Source of the DNA: Liolophura sinensis
Taxonomy: Eukaryota > Mollusca > Polyplacophora > Chitonida > Chitonidae
Assembly: GCF_032854445.1 (NCBI RefSeq)
Contig: NC_088301.1
Coordinates: 37,063,187 to 37,127,186, forward strand
Length of the DNA stretch: 64,000 bases
Direction of reading: 5' to 3'
Positions within the stretch are counted from its first letter, which is position 1, and every line of letters begins with the position of its first letter. The translations under genes and the position numbers were made by a program. Of the stretch, positions 1 through 11,219 are shown piece by piece. Under the pieces are notes generated by a model that saw only the letters and a program-made list of their open reading frames with translations, had not been told where the DNA came from and did not search any database.

Positions 1-1194
1 CTTCTTTCTAACGACGAGGAGTGTCTCTCAATGGTTCCACGTAAAGATTTGATCCATCCGGAGGCAAAGTAGTGGTCTTTTAATGTCGTCATGTGGTTTT
101 TACAATACTGGCATGCAGAGTACATTCAATTAGGTTTATGAAAACGTGCTCCGTCAGATTTTGAACATAGGAGAACATCCACTGGGTGGTGCTCATTTTA
201 GAACTTCAACTTCTCGTTTCCCCTCATTGTTGCCACGCGATTCAGCAGTAGTAATTTAAACGTTAACACGATATACACAGAGACGTACGTTCCATGGTCT
301 ATTTCTGCAAAACACCGTGAAAGTCAGTTTTGTGTTGGGATTTTTTTTTTGATGAAAATCTCGTATGCAGATTTTATGATCATTATTAATAGATATCTGA
401 CGGACATGAAAATTAGCAACAATAGAGACCTAGGAACAATTCACTTTTGCCTCTCTGAGGGCTTTTCTCTTCATGGAGTATTGCTTTTAAACAGACTTCC
501 TAATGCAGTGGCCTATTTTCTTGGTGTGTTAGGTCATGCCCGTCTTTCTTTAGATGTTTCATTGTTTAATGTTTGCCGATGTTTATATCCAGGCTTTATC
601 AATTCATACTCTCGCTTTTCCTCTCTCCTTTTCTGTTGGTATGTTCTTTCCTTTCTCTTTTTTCCACTCTCGTTTTTGGTGTGTCCTCCATTCACTTATT
701 TCATAATGCACATCACAGCATTTGATATAGTTCTCAAAGGTAAACAAAAACATTTTGTTGATACATTTAAATACCAGAATAGTACTCTATTTTCTCTTTT
801 AATTCAGTAATGTATGCAAGAAGATTAACTGTATCCGGCTTTTTAACAAACAAACAACAAAGTGGTGTTGCTGTTTCGTCAATTTCGGTCAAATTGTCGA
901 CGATATGCATGAAAACCTGCCATCGATATAGTAACGTGAGGGACGATACGTTCATGCGGTTGACGTTCGGGACATACTTCTTCCGACTGGCGCCATATTT
1001 CGAAAAACTTCAAAACAATGAACTTCTAGTCACCGACGGTTGCTTTAAAATTTCGACATCAATTAGGATTAAATTCTGTTGCGGAAACAGAATGAAGAAC
1101 TCGCGGTTCCCGAACGTCACCAGAGCCTAACTTAAGTTTTATGATCGAGACGAAAGTTAACAAAATTTTCGCTCATTGCACGGAGCCTTTGATG
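1..1194. other. AT-rich stretch, no supported gene
   Basis: I see no splice-consistent exon, transposase motif or RNA gene. The open frames at 349-810 and 810-1130 are low-complexity translations without a recognisable domain. Confidence 0.5.
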
Positions 1195-1535
1195 CCTTTG
1201 TGCATGATGCCTTTGCGGACAGTTGCAATCAAAGCGCGACTGAGATACTTGTTGTTTGACCTGGAACTCATTCATGGACTACGAATTTGAAATTTGATAT
1301 GGAATTCATGCCTGGAATATCCGCTGTGTGCCCGGCATCATCGAAAACTGATGACCGCTTCTAACTTGTGTGTTACCGGCTTTATTTCTTATTTGTATAA
1401 TTTCTTACATACCTTTGTCTTCGGGAGCTAGTGTTAAACGTTGTTTTGGAAATGGATCTTGCGATTATCGACTTGGAACGCCCATTACGGACTACGAATG
1501 GTATATGAATATCGGACATGAGGCTTATATCCATA
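1195..1535 (+). repeat. 3' UTR copy A of the RT retroelement
   Basis: About 340 bp nearly identical to the 3' ends at 10880-11219 and 22110-22447 and to the reverse complement of 16000-16340. Shared landmarks are a tract starting ctggaactcattcatgg and an end reading gcttatat. No RT coding sequence precedes it, so it is a severely 5'-truncated copy or solo end. Confidence 0.8.
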
Positions 1536-2138
1536 GTTAGCAGTAGGAAGACATCAAAAATGTGCGACTGCGCAGTGAAGAGGAAGTTTGTTCTCCCGGA
1601 GTTGAGACAGGAAATTCCCCTCACGTCACCTGTACTCGTGACCAATTTAATTTTTGGGAAACTTAAACAATTATTTTATGAAACTAAACGGAGCAAAGTC
1701 CAAATAAACCGAATATTTTTCTATTGCTGTACTAGTTTCAGCTTATTACCACGCTGTTGCTGTTTACGTTAGGAATGTGCATGTGGAGAGTCCGTCCCTA
1801 ACGTTAGTGCTATGACCGATTTCTACAGAGGTAATCACCTTGTTTATTTTCGTAGTAAACTTTACTTTACTTACCAAACATGACGCTGTTTGCCACGACA
1901 TTTGCCGATTACAACCACTGTAGTGAACATTAAAACATGAAACTTTGAACTGGAAACGAAAATTAGAGTTTCTTTTAGTGTCGTTAGAGTCGTCCTATTT
2001 TGACAAGAACATTCGTCGGTGACCAGTGGGGGATTTTTTCATGTTTTTTTTTCTTCTAAAAATTGCAATTTCTCTTGATCATGGAGCAGATCATGATACT
2101 GGCGAAAGATAACACACATAACATAAATGAGTAATTTT
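1536..2138. other. No gene seen
   Basis: AT-rich sequence. The short open frame at 1518-1772 starts inside the preceding repeat and has no recognisable content. Confidence 0.45.
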
Positions 2139-2181
2139 AAAAACTTGGCGTAAAACACCAATCAAAAAAATAAATAAATCC
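2139..2181 (+). repeat. SINE-like tail fragment
   Basis: The stretch ggcgtaaaacaccaatcaaa followed by an AAAT-rich tail matches the end of the short interspersed repeats seen at about 25.5, 39.7 and 57.3 kb. Only the tail is present. Confidence 0.5.
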
Positions 2182-2209
2182 ACAGAAGCTGTAAAAAGTA
2201 GCTTTACGA

Positions 2210-2445
2210 CCGGCGACAATGAAGCACCTATTGACTGGTACGCTATAATCGAAAATATGCCGACTGCTTCTCTGTGTGAATCATTGTGTCTAAATGTCGT
2301 GCTTCATATACTTTCTTAATTCTTTGGTGGTTTGTTAAACGCTTTGAGAATTGTTCTTTCGATTATTGGCCTGGGATGTAAATGTAGGTTAACCATTTGT
2401 CGGCTACCACACTGTCTTCACTGCTCCGGTTTTACTCTCTAGGCA
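2210..2445 (+). repeat. Eroded RT-element 3' UTR fragment
   Basis: It keeps the order of landmarks of the 3' UTR family (tcgaaaa, gactgcttctct, tttcttaattc, gttaaacgcttt, gcgattattg-like), but with many substitutions. It ends in a copy of the dispersed core (ctccggttttactctct) that recurs near 25.3 and 27.3 kb. Confidence 0.5.
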
Positions 2446-2960
2446 GAACATGTTTAATTATATTCATACAAATGTCTCTTGTTGAAGACATCCTACAGGC
2501 TTTTGAAACGTGAAAATATTCTCCTTCGATCCTTAGGCCCCTTCGCTGCCTGGGAGCAGTTATTGCTGCAATTTTTGGAATCGAATTATCCAAGTGTGAC
2601 TGATGAATTAATCTTAAAAAGGATGCCTTACCTGATGTAATTAGCTAAATTTGTGGGAAAAAACCTGTGGAGGTCTTCCCTGTTTTAAGTTGTGGACTGA
2701 TTAAGGGAAAATGGGTCAAAAAACTGACTTGTGTCTCTCAGCAATTGTTGCCGGTGCAGTAGACTCGGAGAAGTCAGCATACCAAAATTCAAGCGATTTT
2801 ATCAAATTGCTTGGAGCAATTTCCACCAAGAACTGCGCAGCTTGCAGTTGTGGATAGACGCAATATAAAGGCTGTATGATCAAGTTGTCGTCTGCTCAGA
2901 GCTGACGAACCACATGTTACTTACTTTTACTAGCAAAGCGCGCCAGTGAAAAATAAGCTT
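2446..2960. other. No gene seen
   Basis: No domain, repeat or exon signature was recognised. The stretch flanks the pogo-like transposon on its left. Confidence 0.4.
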
Positions 2961-3246
2961 TCGGGGTAAAACGGACTGTGTCGATGCGCCCCTCTAATTG
3001 GTTCGTTTTACCCTATCAGTATTCATCACGTGCCGTGTAAAATAATTGCAAAATGCATTAATTATTGTAGATACAAGTTATGTGCACAGACATACGCACA
3101 CACACACCGTTTTAATACGTAGCGATATTGAAATTTGAATACATAAAATAATGGAGTACCGATAAATAGGCCTATTAATAGTTTTAACAGTATGACAAAT
3201 TGTCATGTCAATAGAATGATATATTCTGGTTTCAAATTATTTGGAG

Positions 3247-5290
3247 ATGGTACGAAAATATTCCAGGAAAACAGATCGACAGAAATGGGAGGCGTCTTCC
3301 ATGCTCAACGGTATTGAGGCCGTAAAACACGGATTGGGTTTTAATAAGGGCAGCATACAGTATGGAGTTAATCAGACAACGCTAATCAGACGGTCATAGA
3401 ACCAGAATCAGTATGCTACTGGACCTTCAAAAGTGCTTGGAAGATGGAAGGTAGATAGGTCTGTCTTTTTCTTTGTACCAAATATAATTAAAAACGTTAT
3501 TCTTTTTTGCTTTGATCAGGAACAATAATGTGTCCTGTATATAAACATTCTCAGACTCTTAATTTCATTGGTTATAGCAATATTGTGCTATCACTAAATG
3601 CTGTGTAAGATTCCATATCATAGGGTCTATTTAAGCGGAAAATGGCATCTAAGTAGAATTTCATTGGGTTTTTAACTTTTTGAAGTATCATTTTTCTTCT
3701 TACATGTAAAAAGTGATAAATGGATAGATGAATAAATAAATAAATAAATAAACAAAGAAGTAAATAGATAGATAAATAAATACATTGAATTTTTGTTATT
3801 ATCTCTTCATATCAACAGGCCACATTTTCCCTACAACTGGAAAAAGGCCTGGTGGAGTACATCACATATATGGAAGAGAGGATGTTTGGACTTACTACTG
3901 CCTGTGTGAGAAGTTTAGCTTATCAGATAGCGGTCAGAAACAACCTTCCAAATCCTTTAAATCAAGAAACACAGAAAGCTGGCCGTAATTGGCTATATGA
4001 CTTCATGGCACGCCACCCTGAATTATCTCTTCGTCAACTAGATGCCACTTCTGCAGCACGAACCAGATCTTCCAACAAGGTCAGTGTTGGGATGTTCTTT
4101 GACTTGCTTGAAAAGTTATTCGACAAATACTGGCACTTGCCCAACAATTGTCTATAACGTTGACGAAAGGAGGATAACAACAGTACAGGGTAAACCATCA
4201 AGTATCTTGGCAAAGAAGGGGAGGCGGCAGGTAGGAAGTCTGATATCGACTGAACGAGGACAACTGGTTACCGTCGAGATCTGTATGAGCGTGACGGGTT
4301 CTTTCATTCCCCCACTCTTTGTGTTCCCTCGAGTGCGAATGAAACCAGAGTTGATGGCCGTGGCTCCGCCTGCATCTATTGCTGCCTGCCACAATAGTGG
4401 ATGCAGCTTGGTGTCTTCACCACCTGGTTTCGCCAGTTTATCAAAGCTTCTGGTGCATCAAAGCAAAACTCTGTCGTGCTCATCCTTGATGGTCACGCGA
4501 CGCACACAAGAAACGTAGACGTAATCTGGCAAGGGAGAATGGTGTAGACTTGTTGTGTTTACCGCAACACTGTTAGCACAAGCTTCAACCACTGGATGTC
4601 AGTTTTATGAAGCCTTTGTCCACATACTATGACCAGGAGCTTGAGAAACGGTTGCGTAACCACCCAGGCCGTGTGGTGTCGACTTTCCAGGTCGAAGAGC
4701 TATTTCGCAAGGCATACATGAGGGCTGCTAATGCTGAAACTGCAGCTCACGGTTTCAGGAGAACCGGAATATTTCCATTCAACAGGGATATATTCGAAGA
4801 ACACGAACATGCACCAGCGGAACCATCGTCCAAACCAGGACTCAGAAGTACCAATTGACATGTCTGACACACCATCTCTCAATCCATCAAGGGAAGTCGT
4901 ATCCACTGAGCCATCAGAAAACAGCAACACAGAACCTCGCCCTTCAACGTCAAACCAGTCGGTCAACCGAATCCTTCGGTACAAGCAACTCAGTCTGCAG
5001 GCTATATTTCACACTTTGATATCTCGCTTCTCCCCAATCCTCAAACAGACCAAACAGAAAGAGGAACAATTGTGGCGGAAAAACTGCCATTTTAACGAGC
5101 AGTCCATATAAGGCAGTAACAGCTGAGAGCCGAAACTCCAAAGCAACCTAGGAAACCAGAGGAACCAAAGCAACCAAGGAACCAGAGCGGAAAATCAACT
5201 CTATCTGAAAAAAGAGTGCCACGAAGGCTGACTCAGACAACGACACCGCGTGTATTTGCTGTGCAGAATTATAGAGTGCTACAACAAGTC
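3247..5290 (+). pseudogene. Pogo/Tigger-family transposase, broken, with an intron
   Basis: The start (ATG at 3247) begins a psq-type helix-turn-helix (starts MVRKYSRKTDRQKWEAS) with one in-frame stop at 3397, and the frame then runs on to LGRWK at 3450. A donor at 3451 and an acceptor ending at 3818 join in phase 0 to the second exon at 3819, which carries the CENP-B-like linker and DDE domain. Recognisable pieces are YNVDE (first catalytic Asp, about 4160), LDGHATH (second catalytic region, about 4480), KLQPLDVSFMKP (about 4585) and HGFRRTGIFPFNRD (about 4750). At least three frameshifts (about 4125, 4400, 4540) and a stop near 4573 break it. The C-terminal tail is Ser/Pro-rich and changes frame again. 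It would encode a nuclear cut-and-paste transposase. Family assignment is by motif recognition. Confidence 0.8.
3451..3818 (+). other. Probable intron of the pogo-like transposase, with an AAAT microsatellite
   Basis: It begins GTAGAT and ends TTCATATCAACAG. Removing it joins the helix-turn-helix exon to the DDE exon without a frame change. It holds an (AAAT)n tract at about 3729-3782. Confidence 0.55.
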
Positions 5291-5518
5291 ACGAGATGAT
5301 TCAGTGCATGACCGGATGACAGCCAGAATGAATTTGTTTGTGACCTATGCAACTAGTCATTACCATCAGACTGATGTACATGTATATCGCCCCAACACAA
5401 ATCTGTTTAATTAAGTGTGAATAAAATTAATTTTTCTTGTCGGGTCACAGCAATATGCTTTTGTGTGTTTTTATGCCATTCCCTTTTATTCGTTTGCAAG
5501 TATTAATGTATACTTACG

Positions 5519-5600
5519 AGCCAACGGGCAGTAGCGCAATGGTTAAGGTCGTAAACTCGGGAGCGAGTGTTCACGGGTTCGTGCCACGCCATGGATACAC
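5519..5600 (+). repeat. tRNA-related SINE head
   Basis: A box-A-like stretch (tagcgcaatggttaagg, about 5531-5547) and a box-B-like stretch (cgggttcgtgcc, about 5574-5585) sit at tRNA spacing. The sequence does not fold into a convincing full cloverleaf, so I call a pol III SINE head and not a tRNA gene. Confidence 0.45.
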
Positions 5601-5803
5601 TCAGAATTTCAGATTCTACCCCAGGCGAGTTTAAAAATCTCAATCTTTTTCATTTTTTCCTACTATCTTCTGTTCTTTCATAAGCTTTATTACCTTTTTT
5701 CAGTTACCTCGTCGTATTTTTCTATCCAGCCTATTAAAAGGTATAAAACGTTCGATTTTCTTATATCAACGGTTCTGAAGTTAAGTGGTCCGTTTTGTCC
5801 CAT

Positions 5804-7589
5804 TTTCTCCTACTAATAAATTTATCAGTCTTCAGCCTGATGAACAGATTAATGTGCTTCTAAAATCAATTACTTGGCAGAAAAATAATAGGGATCCCTA
5901 AGGATCTCCCTAGTATCCCTAAATTATCAGTGGAAAACATTTATAAGTTAGTAAGGCTTTAGTGGACACTGAGATGATGTCTTTCCTCTAACTATTTTAA
6001 ATGCTGGGAAAGAAACTGAGACAATCTATAAAGGGACAGCGTGGGGGAGAGGTGCCAATTCTGTAATCGCACTTTTGAAAACATATGCACGTTAAAGACT
6101 GATTGGAGACGTTTTTTTACCCTTTTTAATCCTTCGGCAGCTAAGACAGCCCCTCGCCTTTTGTGCTGGTACAGTGACCGTCTTAAGGTACTTGACCTGG
6201 GCAAAATAGCGGCGCCAAAGGCGAAAGAGAGAAACGATGAGACAGTCTCGTTGCCTGTGCAACACTCAAACCCACGACATGATTCTTTCAGCTGCTCGTT
6301 ATTGGAAAGATGGAAATTTCCCTCCAATTTATCGAATGTTTGGTAAAGAAAAATACACAGTTCAACACACGACATTAGTGTTGGAAAATGTTGACCCATC
6401 TGATTTGTAGTGCTGTGTGGAGGGACACTCAACAGCGTTCAGTTTGCTGTTGAAGAAGAATCAACAAAAGTTGTGTGATCTTGGATAGAATGGACGGAGC
6501 ATAAACTCAATTTTGGCGTCGGGAACTGAATATTTTACCTAGCTATTGCACATCCAAACAGGTCACTGAAGCTCATCATACATGGAACAGAGATGGTGTC
6601 TAGGCTTCCATTCATTATCCTAGTGGCATGCAGTGTTTTTCTTATCCAGTATAAAACAAAGCAGGTTTAAAACACAGCTAACCTAAGTGTGTAGAAGTGA
6701 CATCATAAAATGGCGCTGTTTGCAGTTGTCCAAACATCACTAGGTCGCATGCTTGCTTGGTCAGTCGTTGGTTCAACAAGTCAAACGCTACACTGCTATT
6801 TGTCGGCCATAGGCCGTCATTGTGACGTTTGACCACTTAACATCACGGACCACGTGGCACTTTCAAAGCACCAAATTGATAAAATGACGACACCTAAGGC
6901 GATATCTACCTCTGTCGCTAAAAGAACATCACTTCGCATAAGTGTGAAACATACTCTAATCAGTTAACCATATAAATCAAATTATTTTATCATCGGCTGT
7001 CAATTTCACGGCGCTCATGTCCTGCTCCGTTTAAACTCAAACCATTTATAAACCATAAGCCAAATCTAAATAGCGTGGGCATGAGTAAAAAACGGATCTT
7101 CTATCATGTGTTTTAAATCTGTGAAATGACATGCACACTAACAGTCTCTTAGGCCCCTAATCAAATTGGCATAAAAAAAACATTCCATATGTATTATGTA
7201 TATGTATTTTATGCATCTGTAAGGAAACATTCATTTAAGTATGCATACGTATATCAGAAAACACTCAACATACATGTATTAAAATAGACTGGCCAGGCCA
7301 TTTCCGCACACTGATGAAGGATTGCATTTAAGATAACACACTGAAATTTTAATCCCATTATTTTATAGCTAAACAAAGACCTAGACTGAAGCCACGACTC
7401 TGCTGTATTCATGCAGAAAAATGAATTTAATATTTTACGTAACAATCTCTTAAAAAGAGGGTTCATTTCTCAAGACATTAAGGAACACCATTATACAATG
7501 ACCAAATCCTGGTAAAGCTTGTTACATAAGTTCACCTGCATAACCGACAGCACCAACAGATGTCAGAAAAGCGTTAATTAGGTGGTTCT
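5804..7589. other. No supported gene
   Basis: The 146-codon open frame on the minus strand (5992-6432) has no recognisable domain and overlaps a plus-strand frame. It could be an unidentified repeat. The rest is AT-rich. Confidence 0.4.
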
Positions 7590-7879
7590 TCAGTGGCTTG
7601 GTTCATTATATTAAATGGTTGTCTCGTGTTCCAATCACGGTCGCCCTGTTTATGCTGTGGCTTTAAGCCCTACGATTCGTCGGGCACTTGGCAACGGCAC
7701 TCCTCCGGAGCACGAAGAGCACGAAATGGTACTATTAATGCAGCCAGCCTTTGCTCAGCGGTAGGGATTGAACCCGCCCGGGCACATTCTTTCCTCCCTC
7801 GCCGACCTACCAGAGACGTGACAAGGGCGTGTTCCCACCCTCGACGCCCAATGTTTGGAACGGGTGCTGAACTCTAATT
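7590..7879. repeat. GC-rich, possibly tRNA-derived repeat
   Basis: The composition rises sharply above the flank. On the minus strand a box-B-like ggcgggttcaatccc (about 7767-7781) suggests a tRNA-derived SINE. The stretch runs into the assembly gap, so its end is unknown. It could also belong to the virus-like island beyond the gap. Confidence 0.3.
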
Positions 7880-8079
7880 NNNNNNNNNNNNNNNNNNNNN
7901 NNNNNNNNNNNNNNNNNNNNNNNNNNNNNNNNNNNNNNNNNNNNNNNNNNNNNNNNNNNNNNNNNNNNNNNNNNNNNNNNNNNNNNNNNNNNNNNNNNNN
8001 NNNNNNNNNNNNNNNNNNNNNNNNNNNNNNNNNNNNNNNNNNNNNNNNNNNNNNNNNNNNNNNNNNNNNNNNNNNNNNN
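7880..8079. other. Assembly gap (200 N)
   Basis: Exactly 200 consecutive N, a placeholder length and not a measured distance. Sequence to the left need not be contiguous with the island to the right. Confidence 0.98.
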
Positions 8080-8302
8080 CTACCGTGAGAAGCCCTGAAG
8101 GGTCCAGCGCAGTTTGTGTCGGGTTACTTGGCGAGTCCGGTGACACGAAGCCGGTGACACACATTCCAGGACAGCGAAGGTATTCCCGCGGTTCTTCTGG
8201 TCTTCGGACGGTGTATAGATATCGGGGCACCTGAGGCTCGGGTCCCAGCGGATCAACGCGTTTGCCTCTCACCCTGGAGTACTCGAATTGCAGCGCCAAC
8301 AT
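8080..8302 (-). CDS. Virus-like ORF of unknown function, cut by the gap
   Basis: An open minus-strand frame starts at the ATG at 8302 (MLALQFEYSRVRGKRVDPLG) and stays open into the N run, giving at least 74 codons. It is Pro- and Arg-rich, GC-rich like the island at 11.3-14.9 kb and unlike the host flank. A second frame just upstream (about 8302-8365) also reads as protein-like (WLNEKLQWQGHAVQTFQDVG), so either an overlap or a frameshift is possible. I do not recognise the family. Its place downstream of the minus-strand island genes, once the RT insertion at 8695-11219 is discounted, suggests it belongs to the same virus-like element. Confidence 0.5.
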
Positions 8303-8372
8303 CCTGGAAAGTCTGAACGGCGTGGCCCTGCCACTGGAGCTTTTCGTTGAGCCAATCTAATCCCTTAGTTCT

Positions 8373-8540
8373 TTATCGGACCCATGCCGCCTGGGCGGCT
8401 TGCAGCTCTTCTACTGCCTTGTCATGGCGCTTCCGCTCCTCGTCCACACCGGAAGAGCTAGCGAGGAGAAGAGATAGTTTGACCCCAAGAAGGCCAAATT
8501 GTTTACCAGCCGCCGCCCACCATCTTACGAAGGACGCCAT
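8373..8540 (-). CDS. Small island protein, hydrophobic N-terminus plus charged helix
   Basis: A 55-codon frame from the ATG at 8540 to TAA at 8373. The first 30 residues are hydrophobic (GLLGVKLSLLLASSS) and would form one membrane segment. The remainder is a charged amphipathic helix (DEERKRHDKAVEELQAAQAA). It lies on the same strand as the capsid/ATPase cluster and shares its GC-rich composition. The family is not recognised. A small membrane-associated virion or lysis-type protein is possible but is only inference. Confidence 0.5.
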   Translation of the reverse strand: MASFVRWWAAAGKQFGLLGVKLSLLLASSSGVDEERKRHDKAVEELQAAQAAWVR

Positions 8541-8660
8541 TCTTACTTCATGATATCTGCTGGAATGAGCCCCTGTTTAATTAACGTGTCCTTGGTCATG
8601 TTGTTATCGTCACAAGCAACTTACTGCATATAATGTCGGTTGCGGTTTCTCTTCAATTGA

Positions 8661-8694
8661 TTATTGGTGGGTGACCCGCCCGTAGGTCTTTAAG
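8661..8694 (-). pseudogene. Displaced 3' end of island gene Z
   Basis: If the RT element at 8695-11219 and one target duplication are removed, the frame of gene Z (start at 11320) continues here and reaches TAA at 8661 after about ten codons. This is the piece of Z left of the insertion. Confidence 0.5.
8689..8694. repeat. Left target-site duplication of RT copy 1
   Basis: TTTAAG occurs here and again at 11220-11225, directly flanking the RT copy. Part of the right copy could be element end (another copy ends gcttatattta), so the true duplication may be shorter. Confidence 0.5.
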
Positions 8695-10681
8695 AGGGGT
8701 CCTAAGTATAGAGAAAAGAGTAATGTCAACATTCGATCAAACAAAAAAATATCATCTCGGCACTTAAAGAGTATGTTAAAAAATGGTCAAAACGGGAGAA
8801 AGTGGATTCTTCGGTACGTAACGATTGGCTTGAGATTGTCAAAAAGAAAGTTAGTTTAACTATACACCGTCTAGACATTGATGCTCTACCTAAAGTTAAA
8901 CAGGTTCTGAAGGATCCCACTGTACGCGATAGATATGTACATAGGGATGACAGCGCCGTTTATGTGGTTGATCACAATGCAGGTCCCCAGAGATTCTGAA
9001 CGCTCTGTCTATGCCAGCCAACGAGAGTGTTATACTCATTGTAAAATTTGAGAAACTTAGAATGACGACGCTTGATGGAGTATCCTTGACAAACTAGTTT
9101 TTGAACTAGCAACTTGTGACGCAGATTAAAGTCATCACAATTAACGCAAGATCTGACAAATGATAAAAGGCGAGATATGTTTACGACATATGCAGGACCC
9201 TTTGGTATATTGCTATCCAAATCAGGATAATTTACAATATCAAAATTGAAATTATCCTTTTTGTCGTAAAGGTGGCGTCTAGACATTGATGCTCTACTTA
9301 AAGTTGAACAGGTTCTGAAGGATCCCACTTTGCAAGAAACACTCGCTGATCTTCATAGTAAATTTGTCATCACTGTAGCAGACAAGGCTCCTAATAATGT
9401 CATCTTTATTTGCATGAATTATTATTATCAAATTTTTGTTCAAGAGCTATGTGCATATACAACAACATCCATGTATTTTGCTACTATATGTACTCTGGAG
9501 GAACTATTTAACAAACACAAAACCTTTCTTAAAGGAAGGCGCATAAATATACCTACCCGTCACACAGAGATACCACAACTTTACTGGAGTCCTAACATGC
9601 ATAAATCCCCATACACGGCTCGATTTATTGCGGGTTCAAGAAGTTGTACCACCAAACTCTTGTCAACCCTACTTACGAGAGCGTTACAAGAAGTAAAGTC
9701 ATTTTGGAATAAGTATTGTTGTGCCATAACAAAAAATTCAGGTGTCAACTGCATGTGGATTCTTAACAACTCCAAACGTCTTACAGATGAACTCGATGCT
9801 CATATGCATATACCGTACAAAGACATATCCACATGGGATTTCTCTACTCTCTATACTATGATTCCTCACAAAGATCTTATTGAAAGAATATCGTCGTTAA
9901 TTGTCTCGGTATTTACTAAAACTGGTCACCATTACATTAACGTCAGAAGCAATAAGGCTTTCTTTAGTTCTACTCTTTATAAAGGTTACCACTCATGGGA
10001 TGTTACATTATTTATTGAATTACTTGAATTTCTCATTAATAACATCTATGTGAAATTCGGGGATGCCATTTACCAACAGTGCATATGTATTCCAATGGGT
10101 ACCAGTTGTGCTCCTCTTTTGGCAGACCTATACCTGTTTTCATATGAATACGACTATATGCGGAAATTACTTAAAAGTAATATCTTTAAAGCTCGATCCT
10201 TTTCATTTACCAAGCGGTATATTGATGATCTACTGACGTTAAATAATCCCCATATTGCTGAAGCGGTGAAGGAAATCTATCCGCCTTCATTGGATTTAAA
10301 GGAGACAACAGATAGTTCTGATGGTACATCTTATTTGGATCTATATCTGTAGAAAGACGGACAAGGTCTCCTTTCACGCCACCTTTGCGACAAAAGGGAT
10401 AATTTCAATTTTGATATTGTAAATTATCCTTATTTAGATAGCAATATACCAAAGGGCCCTGCATATGGCGTAAACATATCTCGCCTTTTATCATTTCTCA
10501 GATCTTGCGTTAATTGTGATGACTTTAATCTGCGTCACAAGTTGCTAGTTCAAAAACTAGTTTGTCAAGGATACTCCATCAAGCGTCGTCATTCTAAGTT
10601 TCTCAAATTTTACAATGAGTATAACACTCTCGTTGGCTGGCATAAACAGAGCGTTCAGAATCTCTGGCGATCTGCATTGTG
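8695..10681 (+). pseudogene. Penelope-like reverse transcriptase, copy 1
   Basis: The RT core reads from 9330 to TGA at 10681, interrupted only by one in-frame TAG at 10350. The motifs present are motif A WDFSTLYT (about 9834), motif B IPMGTSCAPLLADLYLF (about 10090) and catalytic YIDD (about 10218). This resembles Penelope-like elements more than LINEs, although no GIY-YIG nuclease domain is visible at the C-terminus. The C-terminal domain (FNFDIVNYP, then a stretch rich in Cys and basic residues) continues past the TAG. The N-terminal part (8700-8921, including WLEIVKKKVSLTIHRLDIDA) is separated from the core by the inverted segment. It would copy element RNA into DNA. The catalytic residues look intact, so the copy is young. 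Confidence 0.8.
8922..9275 (-). repeat. Inverted segment of the RT 3' end inside copy 1
   Basis: It is close to the reverse complement of 10379-10732, so the minus strand encodes the RT C-terminal domain (frame 8972-9328). It is bracketed by a 54-bp direct repeat, 8868-8921 and 9276-9329, that differs at about two positions. Confidence 0.85.
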
Positions 10682-11219
10682 ATCAACCACATAAACGGCG
10701 CTGTCATTCCTATGTACATATCTATCTCGTACATGGTATTTAACAACATAGATAGCGCTGGTTGCCCAGTGTAACCGTCTATCTTGTATGTCATGTGTAA
10801 CATCATAGATGGCGCCTCGTGTAGCATGAGATCTGTATCTAATACCGCTTAACCTTGGGCTAGGGGCCGTAAAGGTAGCCATGCTAATTTCATTTGCATG
10901 ATGCCTTTATGAACAGCGCGACTGAGATACTTGTTTAGCTGTTATTTGACATGGAACTCATTCATGGACTACGAATTTGAACTTTGATATGGAATTCATG
11001 CCTGGAATATTCATTGTCTGCCCGGCATCATTGAAAACTGATGACCGCTTCTCTCTTGTGTGTTACCGGCTTTATTTCTTATTTGTATAATTTTTTACGT
11101 ACCTTTGTCTTTGGGAGCTAGTGTTAAACGTTGTTTTGGAAATAGATCTTGCGATTATCGACTTGGAACGCCCTTTACTGACTACGAATGGTATAGGAAT
11201 GTCGGACTAGACGCTTATA
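10682..11219 (+). repeat. 3' UTR of RT copy 1 (copy B)
   Basis: Non-coding tail following the RT stop. Compared with 21780-22447 it lacks about 100 bp near 10828. It ends at gcttatat. Confidence 0.8.

Larger units (their letters stand above)
2961..5803 (+). mobile_element. Pogo/Tigger-like DNA transposon (decayed)
   Basis: A DDE-type transposase remnant (3247-5290) lies between imperfect terminal inverted repeats. The left end near 2963-2980 reads ggggtaaaacggact and the right end near 5783-5803 reads ggtccgttttgtccca, each close to the reverse complement of the other. The span is about 2.8 kb, usual for pogo-type elements. The exact ends and the expected TA target duplication could not be fixed by eye. 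Confidence 0.6.
8695..11219 (+). mobile_element. RT retroelement copy 1 (Penelope-related), 5'-truncated
   Basis: It starts abruptly inside the RT N-terminal coding region (homology to copy 2 begins at ggtcctaagtatagag) and ends at the family 3' terminus gcttatat. In order it holds the N-terminal coding piece (8695-8921), an inverted piece of its own 3' end (8922-9275), the RT core (9276-10681) and the 3' UTR (10682-11219). The flanks are GC-rich island genes, so it inserted into the island. Confidence 0.75.

Noticed and set aside
349-1130. Two overlapping plus-strand open frames as genes
   Set aside because: Low-complexity hydrophobic or patchy composition, no splice support and no recognisable domain.
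5524-5590. Functional tRNA gene
   Set aside because: A- and B-box-like words exist but the arms do not pair into a cloverleaf. A SINE head is more likely.
5992-6432. 146-codon minus-strand open frame
   Set aside because: No domain, no splice signals, a competing frame on the other strand, and repeat-like surroundings.
9330-10681. Domesticated host reverse transcriptase
   Set aside because: Multi-copy, bears an in-frame stop, has element-type 3' ends and target duplication. It is a mobile element.
11025-11085. CTGATGA in the RT-element 3' UTR as a hammerhead ribozyme core
   Set aside because: Penelope-group elements can carry hammerheads, but here GAAA lies directly before CTGATGA, no stem II followed by GAAA is present, and eroded copies (about 29346, 33080) do not keep CTGATGA.
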